A stretch of DNA of 64,000 bases from Candidatus Nitrotoga sp. LAW (GCA_003402315.1 QFXI01000026.1:1-64000), one strand, 5' to 3'; numbered from the stretch's first letter, positions 1-8,379 are shown. Notes: generated by a model from the sequence alone, not told the origin. Translations and numbers: made by a program.

Positions 1-2
1 GG

Positions 3-119
3 CATGGTCAACGCGCGGTTGATTGGCCTCATTCGACATTTCACCGCTATGTGCGTGATGGGATATATGCGCATGACTGGGCTGTTGCGATGGAAAGTAC
101 TGTGCTGGGGTATGATTAA
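3..119 (+). pseudogene. C-terminal fragment of REP-associated tyrosine transposase (RAYT)
   Basis: The third frame is open from the window edge to a TAA at 117-119 and encodes about 38 residues. The stretch DWPHSTFHRYVRDGIY followed by DW is the typical C-terminal signature of REP-associated Y1 transposases (TnpA_REP family). The upstream part, with the HUH motif and catalytic Tyr, lies outside the window, so it cannot be said whether this is the end of an intact gene or a remnant. REP-like inverted repeats at 742-770 and 17519-17546 and an N-terminal RAYT fragment at 14260-14376 fit an old RAYT/REP system in this genome. Confidence 0.7.
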
Positions 120-208
120 CGCTGCCTACATAGCCACACCCTCCGGGTGCGAGAACCTCTATGAGGCAAAGACGTGCCCACCCTTGACTATCCCAATGGA
201 GAAATGAC

Positions 209-694
209 ATGACGACACCCGCAAAAAATAGGATTTGCCTTTGGTACAACGGCGGCGCTGAAGAGGCGGCACGATTTTACGCCGATACATTTCCAGACTC
301 CTTCATTGGCGCCGTGTACCGCGCGCCGGGAGACTTTCCGTCAGGAAAAGAAAAGGACGTGTTGACCGTGGAATTCACTGTAATGGGTATCCCATGCCTC
401 GGACTCAACGGTGGGCTTGCATTCACGCAAAGCGAAGCGTTTTCGTTCCAGGTGGCAACCACTGACCAAGCTGAAACGGACCGTTATTGGAACGCGATCG
501 TTGGTAATGGTGGCCAGGAAAGCGCTTGCGGCTGGTGTAAGGACAAATGGGGGGTGTCATGGCAAATAATACCGACTGTTCTGATGGACGCCATTACGAA
601 CCCCGATCCGGCTGCCGCCAAGCGCGCATTCGATGCGATGATGGAAATGGCAAAAATCGATGTCAGTGCAATTGAAGCAGCGCTTCGCGGCTGA
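209..694 (+). CDS. VOC family protein (PhnB / 3-demethylubiquinone methyltransferase-like fold)
   Basis: This 161-residue protein resembles the PF06983 branch of the vicinal-oxygen-chelate superfamily. It has an N-terminal LWYNGGAEEAARFYADTF segment, a central GIPCLGLNGG strand, and a C-terminal WGVSWQIIPTVL followed by a helical tail with repeated Ala/Met. Members are small cytoplasmic metal-binding dimers of mostly unknown substrate; the ubiquinone methyltransferase name in databases is historical and not supported here. A GGAGAAATGAC ribosome site lies just upstream of the ATG at 209. It stands alone in an accessory region. The family call is firm, the function unknown. Confidence 0.8.
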   Translation: MTTPAKNRICLWYNGGAEEAARFYADTFPDSFIGAVYRAPGDFPSGKEKDVLTVEFTVMGIPCLGLNGGLAFTQSEAFSFQVATTDQAETDRYWNAIVGNGGQESACGWCKDKWGVSWQIIPTVLMDAITNPDPAAAKRAFDAMMEMAKIDVSAIEAALRG

Positions 695-741
695 TTGGCG
701 GCTAATGATCCGCTACAGCCATGTAGGCCGGATGCAAGGAT

Positions 742-770
742 CCCCACGGGGCAAAACATGCCCACCCTGC
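742..770. repeat. REP-like inverted repeat
   Basis: A GGGGCA arm and a TGCCCACC arm are separated by AAACA, giving an imperfect stem. It shares the TGCCCACCCT arm with the better-preserved copy at 17519-17546. A further TGCCCACCCT half-site is near 176-186. This is the usual form of REP sequences that accompany RAYT transposases, a fragment of which lies at the window start. Confidence 0.45.
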
Positions 771-793
771 TTAATTTTTTGTTAGAAACCTCT

Positions 794-1201
794 ATGAAGC
801 CAGATTTTGATACAGCGCTACAAAAACATTTCGCGGCCATTTCCAGCAGAGATATAGAGGCATTTAAGGCACATCTCACAAAAAATGACACCCTTTATAC
901 TATTGTTCAAAATGGGCACGCTTTTACCACCCCATCTGAAACAATTGAACTTCACAAGCAATGGTTCAAAGACCCGAACTGGATTTGGGAAGGGACAGTT
1001 GTCCATAAAGTGGTGGGTGAAGACATGGCTATGGCTCTCATCAAATACCAATATCGGGCTAAAGCAGATGATGCGCCCTTCACCACTTGGCTTACTTATG
1101 TATTTCAGTTACAAGAAGGTCAGTGGCGAATTGTGCATGACCAAAATACAGCACTGGATTACGCCGCTTTTGCCCGTGCGGTAGGAATAGAAATTAAGTG
1201 A
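794..1201 (+). CDS. NTF2-like / SnoaL-like protein
   Basis: The protein has 135 residues from the ATG at 794 (MKPDFDTALQKHFAAISSRDIEAF). The alternation of an N-terminal helix pair, a central WIWEGTVVHKVVGEDMAMALIKYQYR strand region and a final TYVFQLQEGQWRIVHDQNT hairpin is typical of the NTF2-like cone-shaped fold, here close to DUF4440/SnoaL-type proteins. Such proteins are small cytoplasmic binding or isomerase-like proteins. The reading frame extends upstream to 695 through a TTG, but that part is REP-derived, so 794 is preferred. No specific substrate can be given. Confidence 0.7.
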   Translation: MKPDFDTALQKHFAAISSRDIEAFKAHLTKNDTLYTIVQNGHAFTTPSETIELHKQWFKDPNWIWEGTVVHKVVGEDMAMALIKYQYRAKADDAPFTTWLTYVFQLQEGQWRIVHDQNTALDYAAFARAVGIEIK

Positions 1202-1251
1202 GCTGGCCTAATTCTTCTATCAACCGGACATTATTCTTCCTCCAAAATAAT

Positions 1252-1352
1252 TGACACCTCCCCCTAACGGAATGGAGGAGTTTTATGGACAAATCAAGAC
1301 CGCCGAAAGTGCATTGTTACAGCATGTACTTCAAGGCAACCGCAGTACGTTT
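1252..1352 (+). pseudogene. 5' remnant of an IS3-family element (left end plus start of orfA)
   Basis: TGACACCTCCCCC at 1252 looks like an IS3-family terminal repeat. It is followed by a GGAGG ribosome site and an ATG at 1285 whose first residues are MDKSRPPKVHCYSMYFKATAVRL. This matches the usual start of IS3-group OrfA helix-turn-helix proteins (KSRPPKxxYSxEFKATAVxL). The frame then runs into the 3' end of the convergent beta-propeller gene and stops. Only about 100 bp of the element is left. The IS identification rests on this short N-terminus. Confidence 0.55.
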
Positions 1353-2448
1353 ACATGCCGTATTTTTTCCATAGCGCAATCCCCAGAGGCTGCTTGTCAA
1401 CTTGGATGGTTTGAATCTTATTGCGCGTAAGATCTATGACGCTAATACCATTCCAGCCTTCCGTAAAACTATTTCCGCCAGTTAGATAGGCTATCTTGCC
1501 ATCGTCGCTTAGCACAATTTGTTCATGGTCTACCTGTAGCGGAATATGTGTTTCCCGTCCATCGCGCAGATTAATACGACTAAGTACGGCTGCACCGCTA
1601 ACCTCGCCAGCGGGACCTGTACCCACAACAAATAGCGTAAAAGCATCGTTGCTCAATGCAACACCGTGCTGATGGGTTTGGGCAGACAGAGGAATTTGTG
1701 TTTGCTCTCCCGTCTTCGGGTTCAACTGAAGTAGAGTGCGGCCTTGTATCGGCAACAAGAGAAGTCCCTTTGCGTTAATAGCGGCATAGTGTGGTTTAGC
1801 AAACCCCCCATAGCCGAGCGGTGCCACGTCAAAGACCCGCAATGAACGGTCGTCCAAATTATAAGCGGTCACTGAATACGAGTCGTGGTCAATGCTATAA
1901 ACCTCGTGGCCCTCGTTGCTGAATAACACCTGGAAGGGCCGAATACCTATCGGCACACTGGCCGTGACGGTTTGCGATTGCGTCGAGATGATCTCCAACT
2001 GCCCGGCGCGATTGCCGCGATTGACGCCCACGGCCACCGTTTTCCCGTCTGAAGAAACGGCGATGCCCATGCCACCTTGCCGATACTCACCCCATTGCAC
2101 GCCGGTCAATGAACTTTGGTACGGTATCAGTGCGGTACGCAGACGCGAACGGATGTCAACAACCGCAACGCCTTCAGCGGTGGCAACATAGGCATACCCA
2201 TCCTGGCTAACGGCAACACCGTATGGGGCACGCCCTACTTGTACCCGCGCGATGACACCTTTTTGAGGATCCAAATAAGCCAAGTGATGGGCCTTGAATT
2301 GGCTGACAAGTAACACGTCAGAATTCGACGTTGTGGACTCGCCGCTGGCATGCACACTACCCATCCAACTCAAGGCGATGACGAGCAATAAGTTTTGGAA
2401 CCAGCCCTGACGGGCAAATTCCATATGCTTTGGTTGTCGCCCGCGCAT
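1351..2448 (-). CDS. YVTN-type beta-propeller protein, exported
   Basis: This 365-residue protein has an N-terminal hydrophobic signal (NLLLVIALSWMGSVHA) followed by repeated blades of about 40 residues, for example PYGVAVSQDGYAYVAT, GMGIAVSSDGKTVAVG, PFQVLFSNEGHEVYSI and HGVALSNDAFTLFVVG. This is the pattern of YVTN/NHL-like seven-bladed propellers found in the periplasm. The ATG at 2448 overlaps the TAA of the upstream gene as TAATG, so translation is probably coupled; an internal ATG at 2424 is possible. Its partner is the GlcG-like gene, and together they probably form a periplasmic pair controlled by the divergent LysR protein. The ligand is unknown. Confidence 0.75.
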   Translation of the reverse strand: MRGRQPKHMEFARQGWFQNLLLVIALSWMGSVHASGESTTSNSDVLLVSQFKAHHLAYLDPQKGVIARVQVGRAPYGVAVSQDGYAYVATAEGVAVVDIRSRLRTALIPYQSSLTGVQWGEYRQGGMGIAVSSDGKTVAVGVNRGNRAGQLEIISTQSQTVTASVPIGIRPFQVLFSNEGHEVYSIDHDSYSVTAYNLDDRSLRVFDVAPLGYGGFAKPHYAAINAKGLLLLPIQGRTLLQLNPKTGEQTQIPLSAQTHQHGVALSNDAFTLFVVGTGPAGEVSGAAVLSRINLRDGRETHIPLQVDHEQIVLSDDGKIAYLTGGNSFTEGWNGISVIDLTRNKIQTIQVDKQPLGIALWKKYGM

Positions 2449-2984
2449 TACATGGCGCCGATCTGTTGCAGGCCGTGCGTCGCGCAGGCTTCATCCAGAT
2501 TTCCGCCCGGTGCGCCACCTACGCCAATGCCTCCGACGCGTTGGCCATCAATGACAATGGGCAAGCCTCCGGCAAGAATCACCATTCTGGAATCCATGTC
2601 ACGCATACCGTTAAGCGCGGGGTTCTCTGCGATGGCATTAGCCACGCGCGCTGTTGGCTGTCCCATGCTGGCGGATGTAAACGCCTTGCCTAAGCTACTG
2701 CCAATGGTATGGGGGCCCGCCGCTGGGTTGCGCACTTGGGTAATAAGTAACCCGCTACGATCGACCACGGCGACACTGACCGCATAGCCTTCCTGACGGC
2801 ACTGTTGTAAAGTCGACATCGCAATTTTCTGGGCCAATTCCAGAGTCAGCTGAGGCGTTGCAGCTGGAGTGGTCGGTTTATCTTCTGCGTGGGCAGAATG
2901 ACCGAATCCAAATACACTGAACAAAGTGATGGTTGCTAAAGTTCGGGCACTTTTTTTAACGCCAAATCCAAGAGTCGTTTTCAT
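2448..2984 (-). CDS. GlcG/HbpS family (DUF336) exported protein
   Basis: The protein has 178 residues and starts at the ATG at 2984, which has an AAAGGAAAAG site seven bases upstream. The upstream ATG at 3014 would overlap the palindrome in the divergent promoter and is not preferred. A signal peptide ends at SAHA-ED. The mature part has the DUF336 pattern: LTLELAQKIAMSTLQQC, VSVAVVDRSGLLI, SLGKAFTSASMGQPT, GGLPIVIDGQRVGGIGVGGAPGGNLDEACA. Family members such as HbpS bind heme or related redox ligands, but no ligand is shown here. It overlaps the following propeller gene by one base, which implies a two-gene operon. Confidence 0.8.
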   Translation of the reverse strand: MKTTLGFGVKKSARTLATITLFSVFGFGHSAHAEDKPTTPAATPQLTLELAQKIAMSTLQQCRQEGYAVSVAVVDRSGLLITQVRNPAAGPHTIGSSLGKAFTSASMGQPTARVANAIAENPALNGMRDMDSRMVILAGGLPIVIDGQRVGGIGVGGAPGGNLDEACATHGLQQIGAM

Positions 2985-3004
2985 TTTACTTTTCCTTTTC
3001 ATGT

Positions 3005-3020
3005 CATCGAACATTCGATG
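3005..3020. promoter_or_regulatory. palindromic operator candidate for the LysR regulator
   Basis: CATCGAA-CA-TTCGATG has perfect 7-bp arms around a 2-bp centre. It lies in the 70-bp space between the divergent GlcG-like gene and the LysR gene, about 20 bp upstream of the former. LysR-type regulators usually bind dyads in exactly this position. Binding is inferred from location only. Confidence 0.5.
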
Positions 3021-3054
3021 GAGAAAGCTTAGTTGCCCTGCTATAATTTGTAAA

Positions 3055-4002
3055 ATGAATAATAATGATTCAGGTATTCACGAAATCAATAATGACTCGG
3101 CACTGCGTCAGATTGATCTCAATTTATTGCTGATTTTTGATGTGCTAATGCAAGAGAAAAATGTATCTCGGGCTGCTGAGCGTATCTTTCTAAGTCAGTC
3201 AGCCATGAGTAATGCACTGAAGCGATTACGCGAGATGCTTGACGACCCCATTCTGGTGCGCGGTGCCAAGGGGATGCAACCGACGCCGCGCGCCCTTGCT
3301 TTGGAAGCGCCGGTGCGCTCCATCCTGAAACAAGTGGTTCGTACCATACAGCCCGCACAGCCCTTCGAGCCAGACACCTCGCGGGCGCGATTCCTTATTG
3401 GCATGAATGACTACAGTGAGAATGTCGTTATACCGGCGTTAGCTGCGTGCCTACGCCAGTCAGCGCCCAATGTTGAGCTTGTTGTACATATGCTAACAGC
3501 GGAGGACCCCGAGCCTTTACTGGAAACCGGTCAGCTCAGTTTCATCATTGGTGTGGAGACGTACAGCAAGGTTTCCAAGCGATTGCGCTCTGAAAATTGG
3601 ATTAGTGATCGGCTAGTTTGTCTGGTCAGCCAGAACCACCCGTTGGCAGGCCGTCAGCATTTAAACCTCAAACAATTCGAGGAATTACGTCATGTTTATC
3701 CCTCGCCCTTAGGCTTGCGTACGAATATTGTGGAAACCTGGCTTGCCGAGCAGGGGTTACAAAGATCCATCGCAGTGACGACGCGAAATTACTGGGTAGC
3801 TGCACAAATTGTTAGTGGAAGCGACTACTTACTGAGTGTTCCATTTCGCATCGCGACAAAGCTAATGAACCATTTTCCCCTCTGCCTCCTAGAGCCGCCT
3901 AAAGGGTTTCCAGGCTTTCGGTTAAATCTCATTTGGCACCCTTTATATGAAAGCGATCCCGAGACTCAGTGGGTATTGAATCAAGTGCGTAAATTATTTT
4001 AA
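3055..4002 (+). CDS. LysR-type transcriptional regulator
   Basis: The protein has 315 residues from the ATG at 3055. The N-terminal winged helix is clear: ALRQIDLNLLLIFDVL, then EKNVSRAAERIFLSQSAMSNALKRLREML and DPILVRGAKGMQPTPRA, the DNA-contact and wing segments of the NodD/LinR-like subgroup (initial Leu-Leu-Ile-Phe). Residues from about 100 onward form the periplasmic-binding-protein-like effector domain. It is divergent from the GlcG/propeller operon with a perfect palindrome between them, so it most likely controls that operon and itself. The effector is unknown. Confidence 0.88.
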   Translation: MNNNDSGIHEINNDSALRQIDLNLLLIFDVLMQEKNVSRAAERIFLSQSAMSNALKRLREMLDDPILVRGAKGMQPTPRALALEAPVRSILKQVVRTIQPAQPFEPDTSRARFLIGMNDYSENVVIPALAACLRQSAPNVELVVHMLTAEDPEPLLETGQLSFIIGVETYSKVSKRLRSENWISDRLVCLVSQNHPLAGRQHLNLKQFEELRHVYPSPLGLRTNIVETWLAEQGLQRSIAVTTRNYWVAAQIVSGSDYLLSVPFRIATKLMNHFPLCLLEPPKGFPGFRLNLIWHPLYESDPETQWVLNQVRKLF

Positions 4003-4085
4003 GCTGTCACCAAATATTGGGTCTCTGGATATAAGTGGACGAGCCCGGTAGATACCGTGGCGAATTCAAATTCGGAGCGCAAGAA

Positions 4086-5066
4086 ATGATGATCGAATCC
4101 ATTGGCACCCCGGTGCTCTATCTCGGCTTCACACTGCTCGTCATCGTCTTGCTGGCGGTCGACTTTGTTATGCTCAAGACCCAAGGCAGCCACCGGGTGA
4201 GTGTGAAGGAAGCGGCCGCGTGGTCGGTGGTGTGGATCGCGATCTCGCTCACTTTCTGCGCTTGGTTCTGGTGGTACCTCGATGGGCTTTTTGGGCGGGA
4301 GGTAGCCAACGAAAAGGCGTTGGAATACCTCACCGGGTACCTGATCGAAAAATCGCTCGCGGTAGACAACGTCTTCGTGTGGATCACCCTATTCAGCTTC
4401 TTCGCCGTGCCCGCCGCATTCCAAAAACGAGTGCTGCTCTATGGCGTGCTCGGCGCCATCGTTATGCGCGCCGGGCTCATCTACATCGGCGCGCTGCTGC
4501 TCGCCCAGTTTCACTGGATTCTCTACGTCTTTGGCCTTTTTCTCTTGCTGACGGGCATCAAGATGCTGGTGCTCTCTACACACGAGCCCAATCTGGAGAA
4601 AAACCCGATCCTCCGCTGGATGCGCGGTCACATGAAGATCACCAACGAGTACCACGGGGAAAAGTTCTTCGTGTTCAAGGAAGGAATGCGTTACGCCACG
4701 CCGATGTTCGTGGTGCTGGTGCTTGTGGAGGCAACCGACCTTATCTTCGCGGTGGACTCAATCCCCGCGATCTTCGCCGTGACCGGCGACCCATTCATTG
4801 TCTTTACCTCCAACATCTTCGCCATTCTGGGGCTACGGGCGATGTATTTTCTGCTCGCCGATATGGCGGAACGGTTTCATCTTCTCAAGTATGGACTGGC
4901 GATAATCCTGATGTTCATCGGGGCGAAAATGCTGCTGCTCGACGTCTACAAAATTTCTACGGGGATCGCCCTGGGGATCGTCGGATTGATCTTGTTGTTG
5001 TCGGTGGCAGCAAGTCTCGTCACATCCCGCCGCTCCGGTCCAAAGGCAGAGGATAGGACTGACTAA
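4086..5066 (+). CDS. TerC/Alx family integral membrane protein
   Basis: The protein has 326 residues when started at the ATG at 4086, which follows a GGAGCGCAAGAA site; an upstream in-frame ATG at 4035 lacks a good site. It has about eight or nine hydrophobic segments. The acidic membrane motifs EKSLAVDNVFVW and VEATDLIFAVDSIPA are the hallmark of the TerC family (PF03741), whose members are linked to manganese or other metal export, tellurite resistance and pH response (Alx, MeeY-type). No yybP-ykoY riboswitch could be recognised in the 83-bp leader. It appears monocistronic. Confidence 0.88.
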   Translation: MMIESIGTPVLYLGFTLLVIVLLAVDFVMLKTQGSHRVSVKEAAAWSVVWIAISLTFCAWFWWYLDGLFGREVANEKALEYLTGYLIEKSLAVDNVFVWITLFSFFAVPAAFQKRVLLYGVLGAIVMRAGLIYIGALLLAQFHWILYVFGLFLLLTGIKMLVLSTHEPNLEKNPILRWMRGHMKITNEYHGEKFFVFKEGMRYATPMFVVLVLVEATDLIFAVDSIPAIFAVTGDPFIVFTSNIFAILGLRAMYFLLADMAERFHLLKYGLAIILMFIGAKMLLLDVYKISTGIALGIVGLILLLSVAASLVTSRRSGPKAEDRTD

Positions 5067-5190
5067 CAAAGTACATAGCCACAAGGCAAGGCCTGAAGGA
5101 AGGTGTAGATCAGCCCAGTAGACACCGTCTTTAACGCCAAGTATTTTTTAATGCTACAATTTTAACTATTAACCAATAAGGAGAGCTCTC

Positions 5191-5652
5191 ATGCCAACAC
5201 TTAGCACACCCACCCTCACTTTGGGCGCCACCACTAACAATAAGCGCGACGTTACGGTCGCGGGCAACATCACTTTTACCGCAAGCGACGTAGGCAGAAC
5301 CTACCGCTTGGAAATCAAGATTTTCGGTGAAGATAAAGGCGACGACTCGTTGCCATCGGATGATGCGGTCGGTGACGACTTGCTCTACACTTACCTGTTT
5401 CCCGGCTCCAGCATTTTTCTCCCATTCAAGAGTATCACCGTGTCCGCTGCCGGCACGATAAGCTATTCCGAGAAGCGCGCGATCGATACCGGAAAGCTCG
5501 ATGAAGACAAGGGTATGGTGAAGGTTGGCGAAGCTGACATCAACACGCCGGTCTTTATGCCCCGCAAGGACGAGGTATACGCCAGCGTGACGGTATCAAC
5601 GGCGTCGGTGACGAAGAAGTCAGCGACGGTGTCGTCGGGCGCCGGGGTTTAA
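5191..5652 (+). CDS. uncharacterised beta-rich protein
   Basis: This 153-residue protein has a strong AAGGAGAG ribosome site. No signal peptide or membrane segment is visible. The sequence is rich in Thr, Val, Asp and Gly, with alternating short strands (LTLGATTNNKRDVTVAGNITFTASDVGRTYRLEIKIFGEDKGDDS) and a Ser/Thr/Val-rich tail. This composition suggests an all-beta sandwich, perhaps a structural or ligand-binding domain. No family is recognised. Its last codons lie close to the IS200 remnant at 5743-6073, so the original C-terminus could have been altered by that insertion. Confidence 0.6.
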   Translation: MPTLSTPTLTLGATTNNKRDVTVAGNITFTASDVGRTYRLEIKIFGEDKGDDSLPSDDAVGDDLLYTYLFPGSSIFLPFKSITVSAAGTISYSEKRAIDTGKLDEDKGMVKVGEADINTPVFMPRKDEVYASVTVSTASVTKKSATVSSGAGV

Positions 5653-5742
5653 AAACGAAGTGAGCGTGCTCTTTAAAATGGCCGCGTGCACATTATTAAT
5701 ATACGGCATCCATACATTGAAGCGCCGTTTAGTCAAAGTAAG

Positions 5743-6073
5743 TCTCCCCCGGTAAAGCCGGGGGTTTTCATTTGCGGGTCGCCCAAAGCGGTTTAACGGG
5801 ATCGTTCCCTGCTCTTGTGGCCACTTTCGGTGGTCGTTGAATACTTGCCCAAAGTATGGCCGCAACTGCCCGTACAACGTTTTATGTCTACACCTCGGAA
5901 TGAATATCACGTGATATTTGCATTCCCGTTTACTATGGCTTAGGCTTTCGTTGCCGTCCGTATCGATCCTCCCTTCTTCGTTTGCTTGGCGGCTCACGAT
6001 TCAGGGTGTCGCAAACGGACTCCCGTAAATGTCAAACTTCTACTACCACCCCAGCATAGCCGGGGGATTTCCT
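5743..6073 (-). mobile_element. remnant of an IS200-like element with end hairpins
   Basis: A perfect 7-bp stem CCCCCGG-TAAAG-CCGGGGG at 5746-5764, followed by TTTTC, marks one end. A decayed form (CCCC-AGCATAGCC-GGGG) at 6049-6065 marks the other. Between them is a degraded tnpA on the minus strand. Subterminal hairpins at both ends and no terminal inverted repeats are typical of IS200/IS605 elements. At about 330 bp it is roughly half the length of a complete IS200, so an internal deletion is likely. Confidence 0.6.
5767..5952 (-). pseudogene. truncated IS200 transposase (tnpA)
   Basis: The minus strand encodes NESLSHSKRECKYHVIFIPRC followed by RHKTLYGQLRPYFGQVF, which closely matches the first 45 or so residues of IS200 TnpA (N-terminus with the KYHVVFIPKCRRK motif). 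There is no ATG at the expected start, the HUH and catalytic Tyr regions are absent, and the frame runs out through the end hairpin. It cannot be active, although the hairpins could be used in trans by an intact TnpA elsewhere. Confidence 0.7.
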
Positions 6074-6097
6074 ATATTGGGTTAAGGTGAACATTCA

Positions 6098-6973
6098 GTG
6101 AACATTATTTCAATTTCTTTGCTTGCCACATTATTGCTAATACTTGCCAATGGCGGAGCACAAGCGGCTGGCAACAAGAACAAAACAGCTACGCCTTCTG
6201 TGCAGAAAAAAATATCAGTCCCTTCTGTACAGAAAAAAACATCAGCGCCACAAAACGAATTTTTGTCGTTACAAAAATCTGCCGCACAGGGAGTTGCTGA
6301 GGCGCAATACAAACTCGGCTGGATGTATTCAAAGGGTGACGGCGTACCCAAAGATGCTGCCAAGAGTTTTGAGTGGTTCCAGAAAGCGGCTAACCAAGGG
6401 CATACCGAAGCGCAATTTTTCCTCGGCGTGATTTACGCCAAAGGTGAAGGAATACCCAAGGATTCCGCTAAAGCCATTGAATGGTTCCAAAAAGCGGCTA
6501 CTCAAGGACATGCTGAGGCGCAATTTTTCCTTGGAGTAATCTATACCTATGGCGAAGGCGTATCCAAAGACGCCACAAAAGCGATAGAGTGGTATCAGAA
6601 AGCGGCAATTCAAGGACATGCCGAAGCGCAATACAACCTTGGTTGGATGTATTCCAATGGCGAAGGTGTTCCTAAAAATGTAACCAAAACTTTTGAGTGG
6701 TTTCAAAAAGCAGCCGCCCAGCAACATGCCGAAGCGCAATACAACCTAGGTTTAATGTATCGGGATAGTGAAGACGTACCCAAGGACGTTGCGAAAGCCA
6801 TCGAGTGGCTACAGAAAGCGGCTGCCCAGCAACATGCTGACGCACAATACAATCTAGGTTTGATGTATCGGGATGGCGAAGGTGTACCCAAGGACGCTAC
6901 AAAAGCGATTGAATGGTTTCAAAAAGCGGCGAATCAAGGGCATGCCAAAGCGCAGTTTGTACTTAACATGTGA
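6098..6973 (+). CDS. exported Sel1-like repeat protein
   Basis: The protein has 291 residues and a GTG start at 6098 preceded by AAGGTG. An N-terminal signal (LLATLLLILANGGAQAAG) is followed by a short TPSVQKK-type duplication. Six 36-residue Sel1-like repeats then run from about residue 70 to 285, each with the pattern AQYxLGxMYxxGEGVPKDxxKAIEWFQKAAxQGHAE, and a partial seventh (AQFVLNM) ends the chain. Sel1 repeats form an alpha-solenoid for protein-protein contacts, in bacteria often periplasmic. The repeats are very similar at DNA level (108-bp period), so copy number may vary between strains. The partner is unknown. Confidence 0.85.
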   Translation: MNIISISLLATLLLILANGGAQAAGNKNKTATPSVQKKISVPSVQKKTSAPQNEFLSLQKSAAQGVAEAQYKLGWMYSKGDGVPKDAAKSFEWFQKAANQGHTEAQFFLGVIYAKGEGIPKDSAKAIEWFQKAATQGHAEAQFFLGVIYTYGEGVSKDATKAIEWYQKAAIQGHAEAQYNLGWMYSNGEGVPKNVTKTFEWFQKAAAQQHAEAQYNLGLMYRDSEDVPKDVAKAIEWLQKAAAQQHADAQYNLGLMYRDGEGVPKDATKAIEWFQKAANQGHAKAQFVLNM

Positions 6974-7095
6974 GGCATTGCCCTTGGGAAATAACAGTAA
7001 CGTACTGTCATTTTAAATTTGGGCGAGGGCTCAGTGTCTAAAGTTGGGGCGATCTTATTACCTATAATTTTTGATCATCAAGGCCAATGATTTCA

Positions 7096-8181
7096 TCAGA
7101 AACTGATAGCCAATGCCGTCGTCACAAAAGCATTGTTGTTAGCGATATTATTATTCTTAATGAAAATACTATCTTTGCTACTTAATGTCCTAGCTTCCAC
7201 TCTCCACACAATATTATTTGTAATGGCATAGTCAAAATTGCTTGAAAAGCCCCATGTTTTAAAACCATTAGGTGTACCAGTTGCGATGATTACCCCATTT
7301 TTATCATCATAATATTCAGCTCTTATAGCGATAGCGGTTTTTGCTGTTGGCGTAAGCTTCAAGATCATCGTGGGGTTGAACCACGTATTCATGGCTGATG
7401 AGCCCTTGTTTTCTTGTTCAGCGCCTATATCAAAAGCAACTATTGCGGCAAGCCCATTATTAAGCTGAAAAACTCCATAAAAATTATTGAAATAACGCAT
7501 TTTCTTATCATTGTCAGGCTTGTCGTTTCCAATAAATGTGCTCCAATTCAAGGTTACTTTTGTGGAAGGTTTATAAGTAACCTGCGTACCAAATGAAGGG
7601 GAAGAATTCCCCTCCACACGCCGAATATGTTGCCAGCCATTCAAAACTAATGCACTCACAAACCATACATCATTCTCTGACGTATAACTGATTTTGGCGC
7701 CAGTTTCATAATAAGGTGTGTTATCTGCTGATAAGCTTCTGGACAAAGTCCAATTGTCTTTACCAACCGCACTTTCAAAACCTATATGTGAAGAAAAAAC
7801 ACCCGCGTCAAGCCACAGGTTATCGTTTTTAGAAAGCTTCAGGCCAACATTGCCTTCATAGATATTATTCAACATGCCAGGCTCAGATGCATAATTTGAA
7901 TTCATATAGCTACCACCCGCCAACGCGAGATTAGCCCTGACATTACCTGTGTTGTACGATCCTTTCACAAAAGCCAAATTTACTGAAACTTCGTTATTTT
8001 TGTTATAGCTGTAAATAAATGGTGGCTTTGTGTTGTTGGTTGGTTTATTAAAATCGTAGCTATAGTACGTTTCAGCATAACCGTTAAAGGTTAACGCGGC
8101 ATCTGGGGCTTTTTCTTCCCCATATGCAAAGCCGCCTGCAAATGCAGCGATTACTGTAATCGTGATAATTAATTTTTTCAT
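7096..8181 (-). CDS. outer-membrane beta-barrel protein (BBP2/OmpL-like porin)
   Basis: The protein has 361 residues from the ATG at 8181. The longer frame to 8271 adds residues before an obvious signal peptide (MKKLIITITVIAAFAGGFAYG) and is rejected. The mature chain is a series of amphipathic strands with many aromatic and Asn residues, starts with LTFNGYAETYYSYDFNKP and ends in ALAISF. A terminal Phe is the usual BAM recognition signal. The strand pattern and the start resemble putative beta-barrel porin-2 (PF07642). It would form an outer-membrane channel of unknown selectivity. It is monocistronic, with about 200 bp of upstream DNA in which no operator was recognised. Confidence 0.78.
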   Translation of the reverse strand: MKKLIITITVIAAFAGGFAYGEEKAPDAALTFNGYAETYYSYDFNKPTNNTKPPFIYSYNKNNEVSVNLAFVKGSYNTGNVRANLALAGGSYMNSNYASEPGMLNNIYEGNVGLKLSKNDNLWLDAGVFSSHIGFESAVGKDNWTLSRSLSADNTPYYETGAKISYTSENDVWFVSALVLNGWQHIRRVEGNSSPSFGTQVTYKPSTKVTLNWSTFIGNDKPDNDKKMRYFNNFYGVFQLNNGLAAIVAFDIGAEQENKGSSAMNTWFNPTMILKLTPTAKTAIAIRAEYYDDKNGVIIATGTPNGFKTWGFSSNFDYAITNNIVWRVEARTLSSKDSIFIKNNNIANNNAFVTTALAISF

Positions 8182-8379
8182 GGGATTTGCTGCTTTACTG
8201 ATGATTATATTCATCCAGGTTTTGCGCAACTGAAGTTGAAAACACACCCGAAGGTAAGTTGGGAAGCGCAATCACAGTCAGCAGGCTGACTCCAGATTGG
8301 CCCGAAGCGATTATTTGTTCTGCACCTCTGTAAATGATCCAGCTTCAGTTTTATTTTTCAATTTCCACAACGTCTTTTC

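Noticed and set aside
4-207. A 67-codon plus-strand frame starting at the window edge
   Set aside because: Another frame of the same DNA gives a clear RAYT C-terminus, and this one has no ribosome site or motif.
4003-4085. A possible yybP-ykoY (manganese) riboswitch before the TerC gene
   Set aside because: TerC/Alx genes often carry one, but the leader is short and its conserved motifs could not be found.
6329-6891. Antisense open frames across the Sel1 repeats
   Set aside because: They result from the 108-bp repeat period of the real gene on the plus strand.
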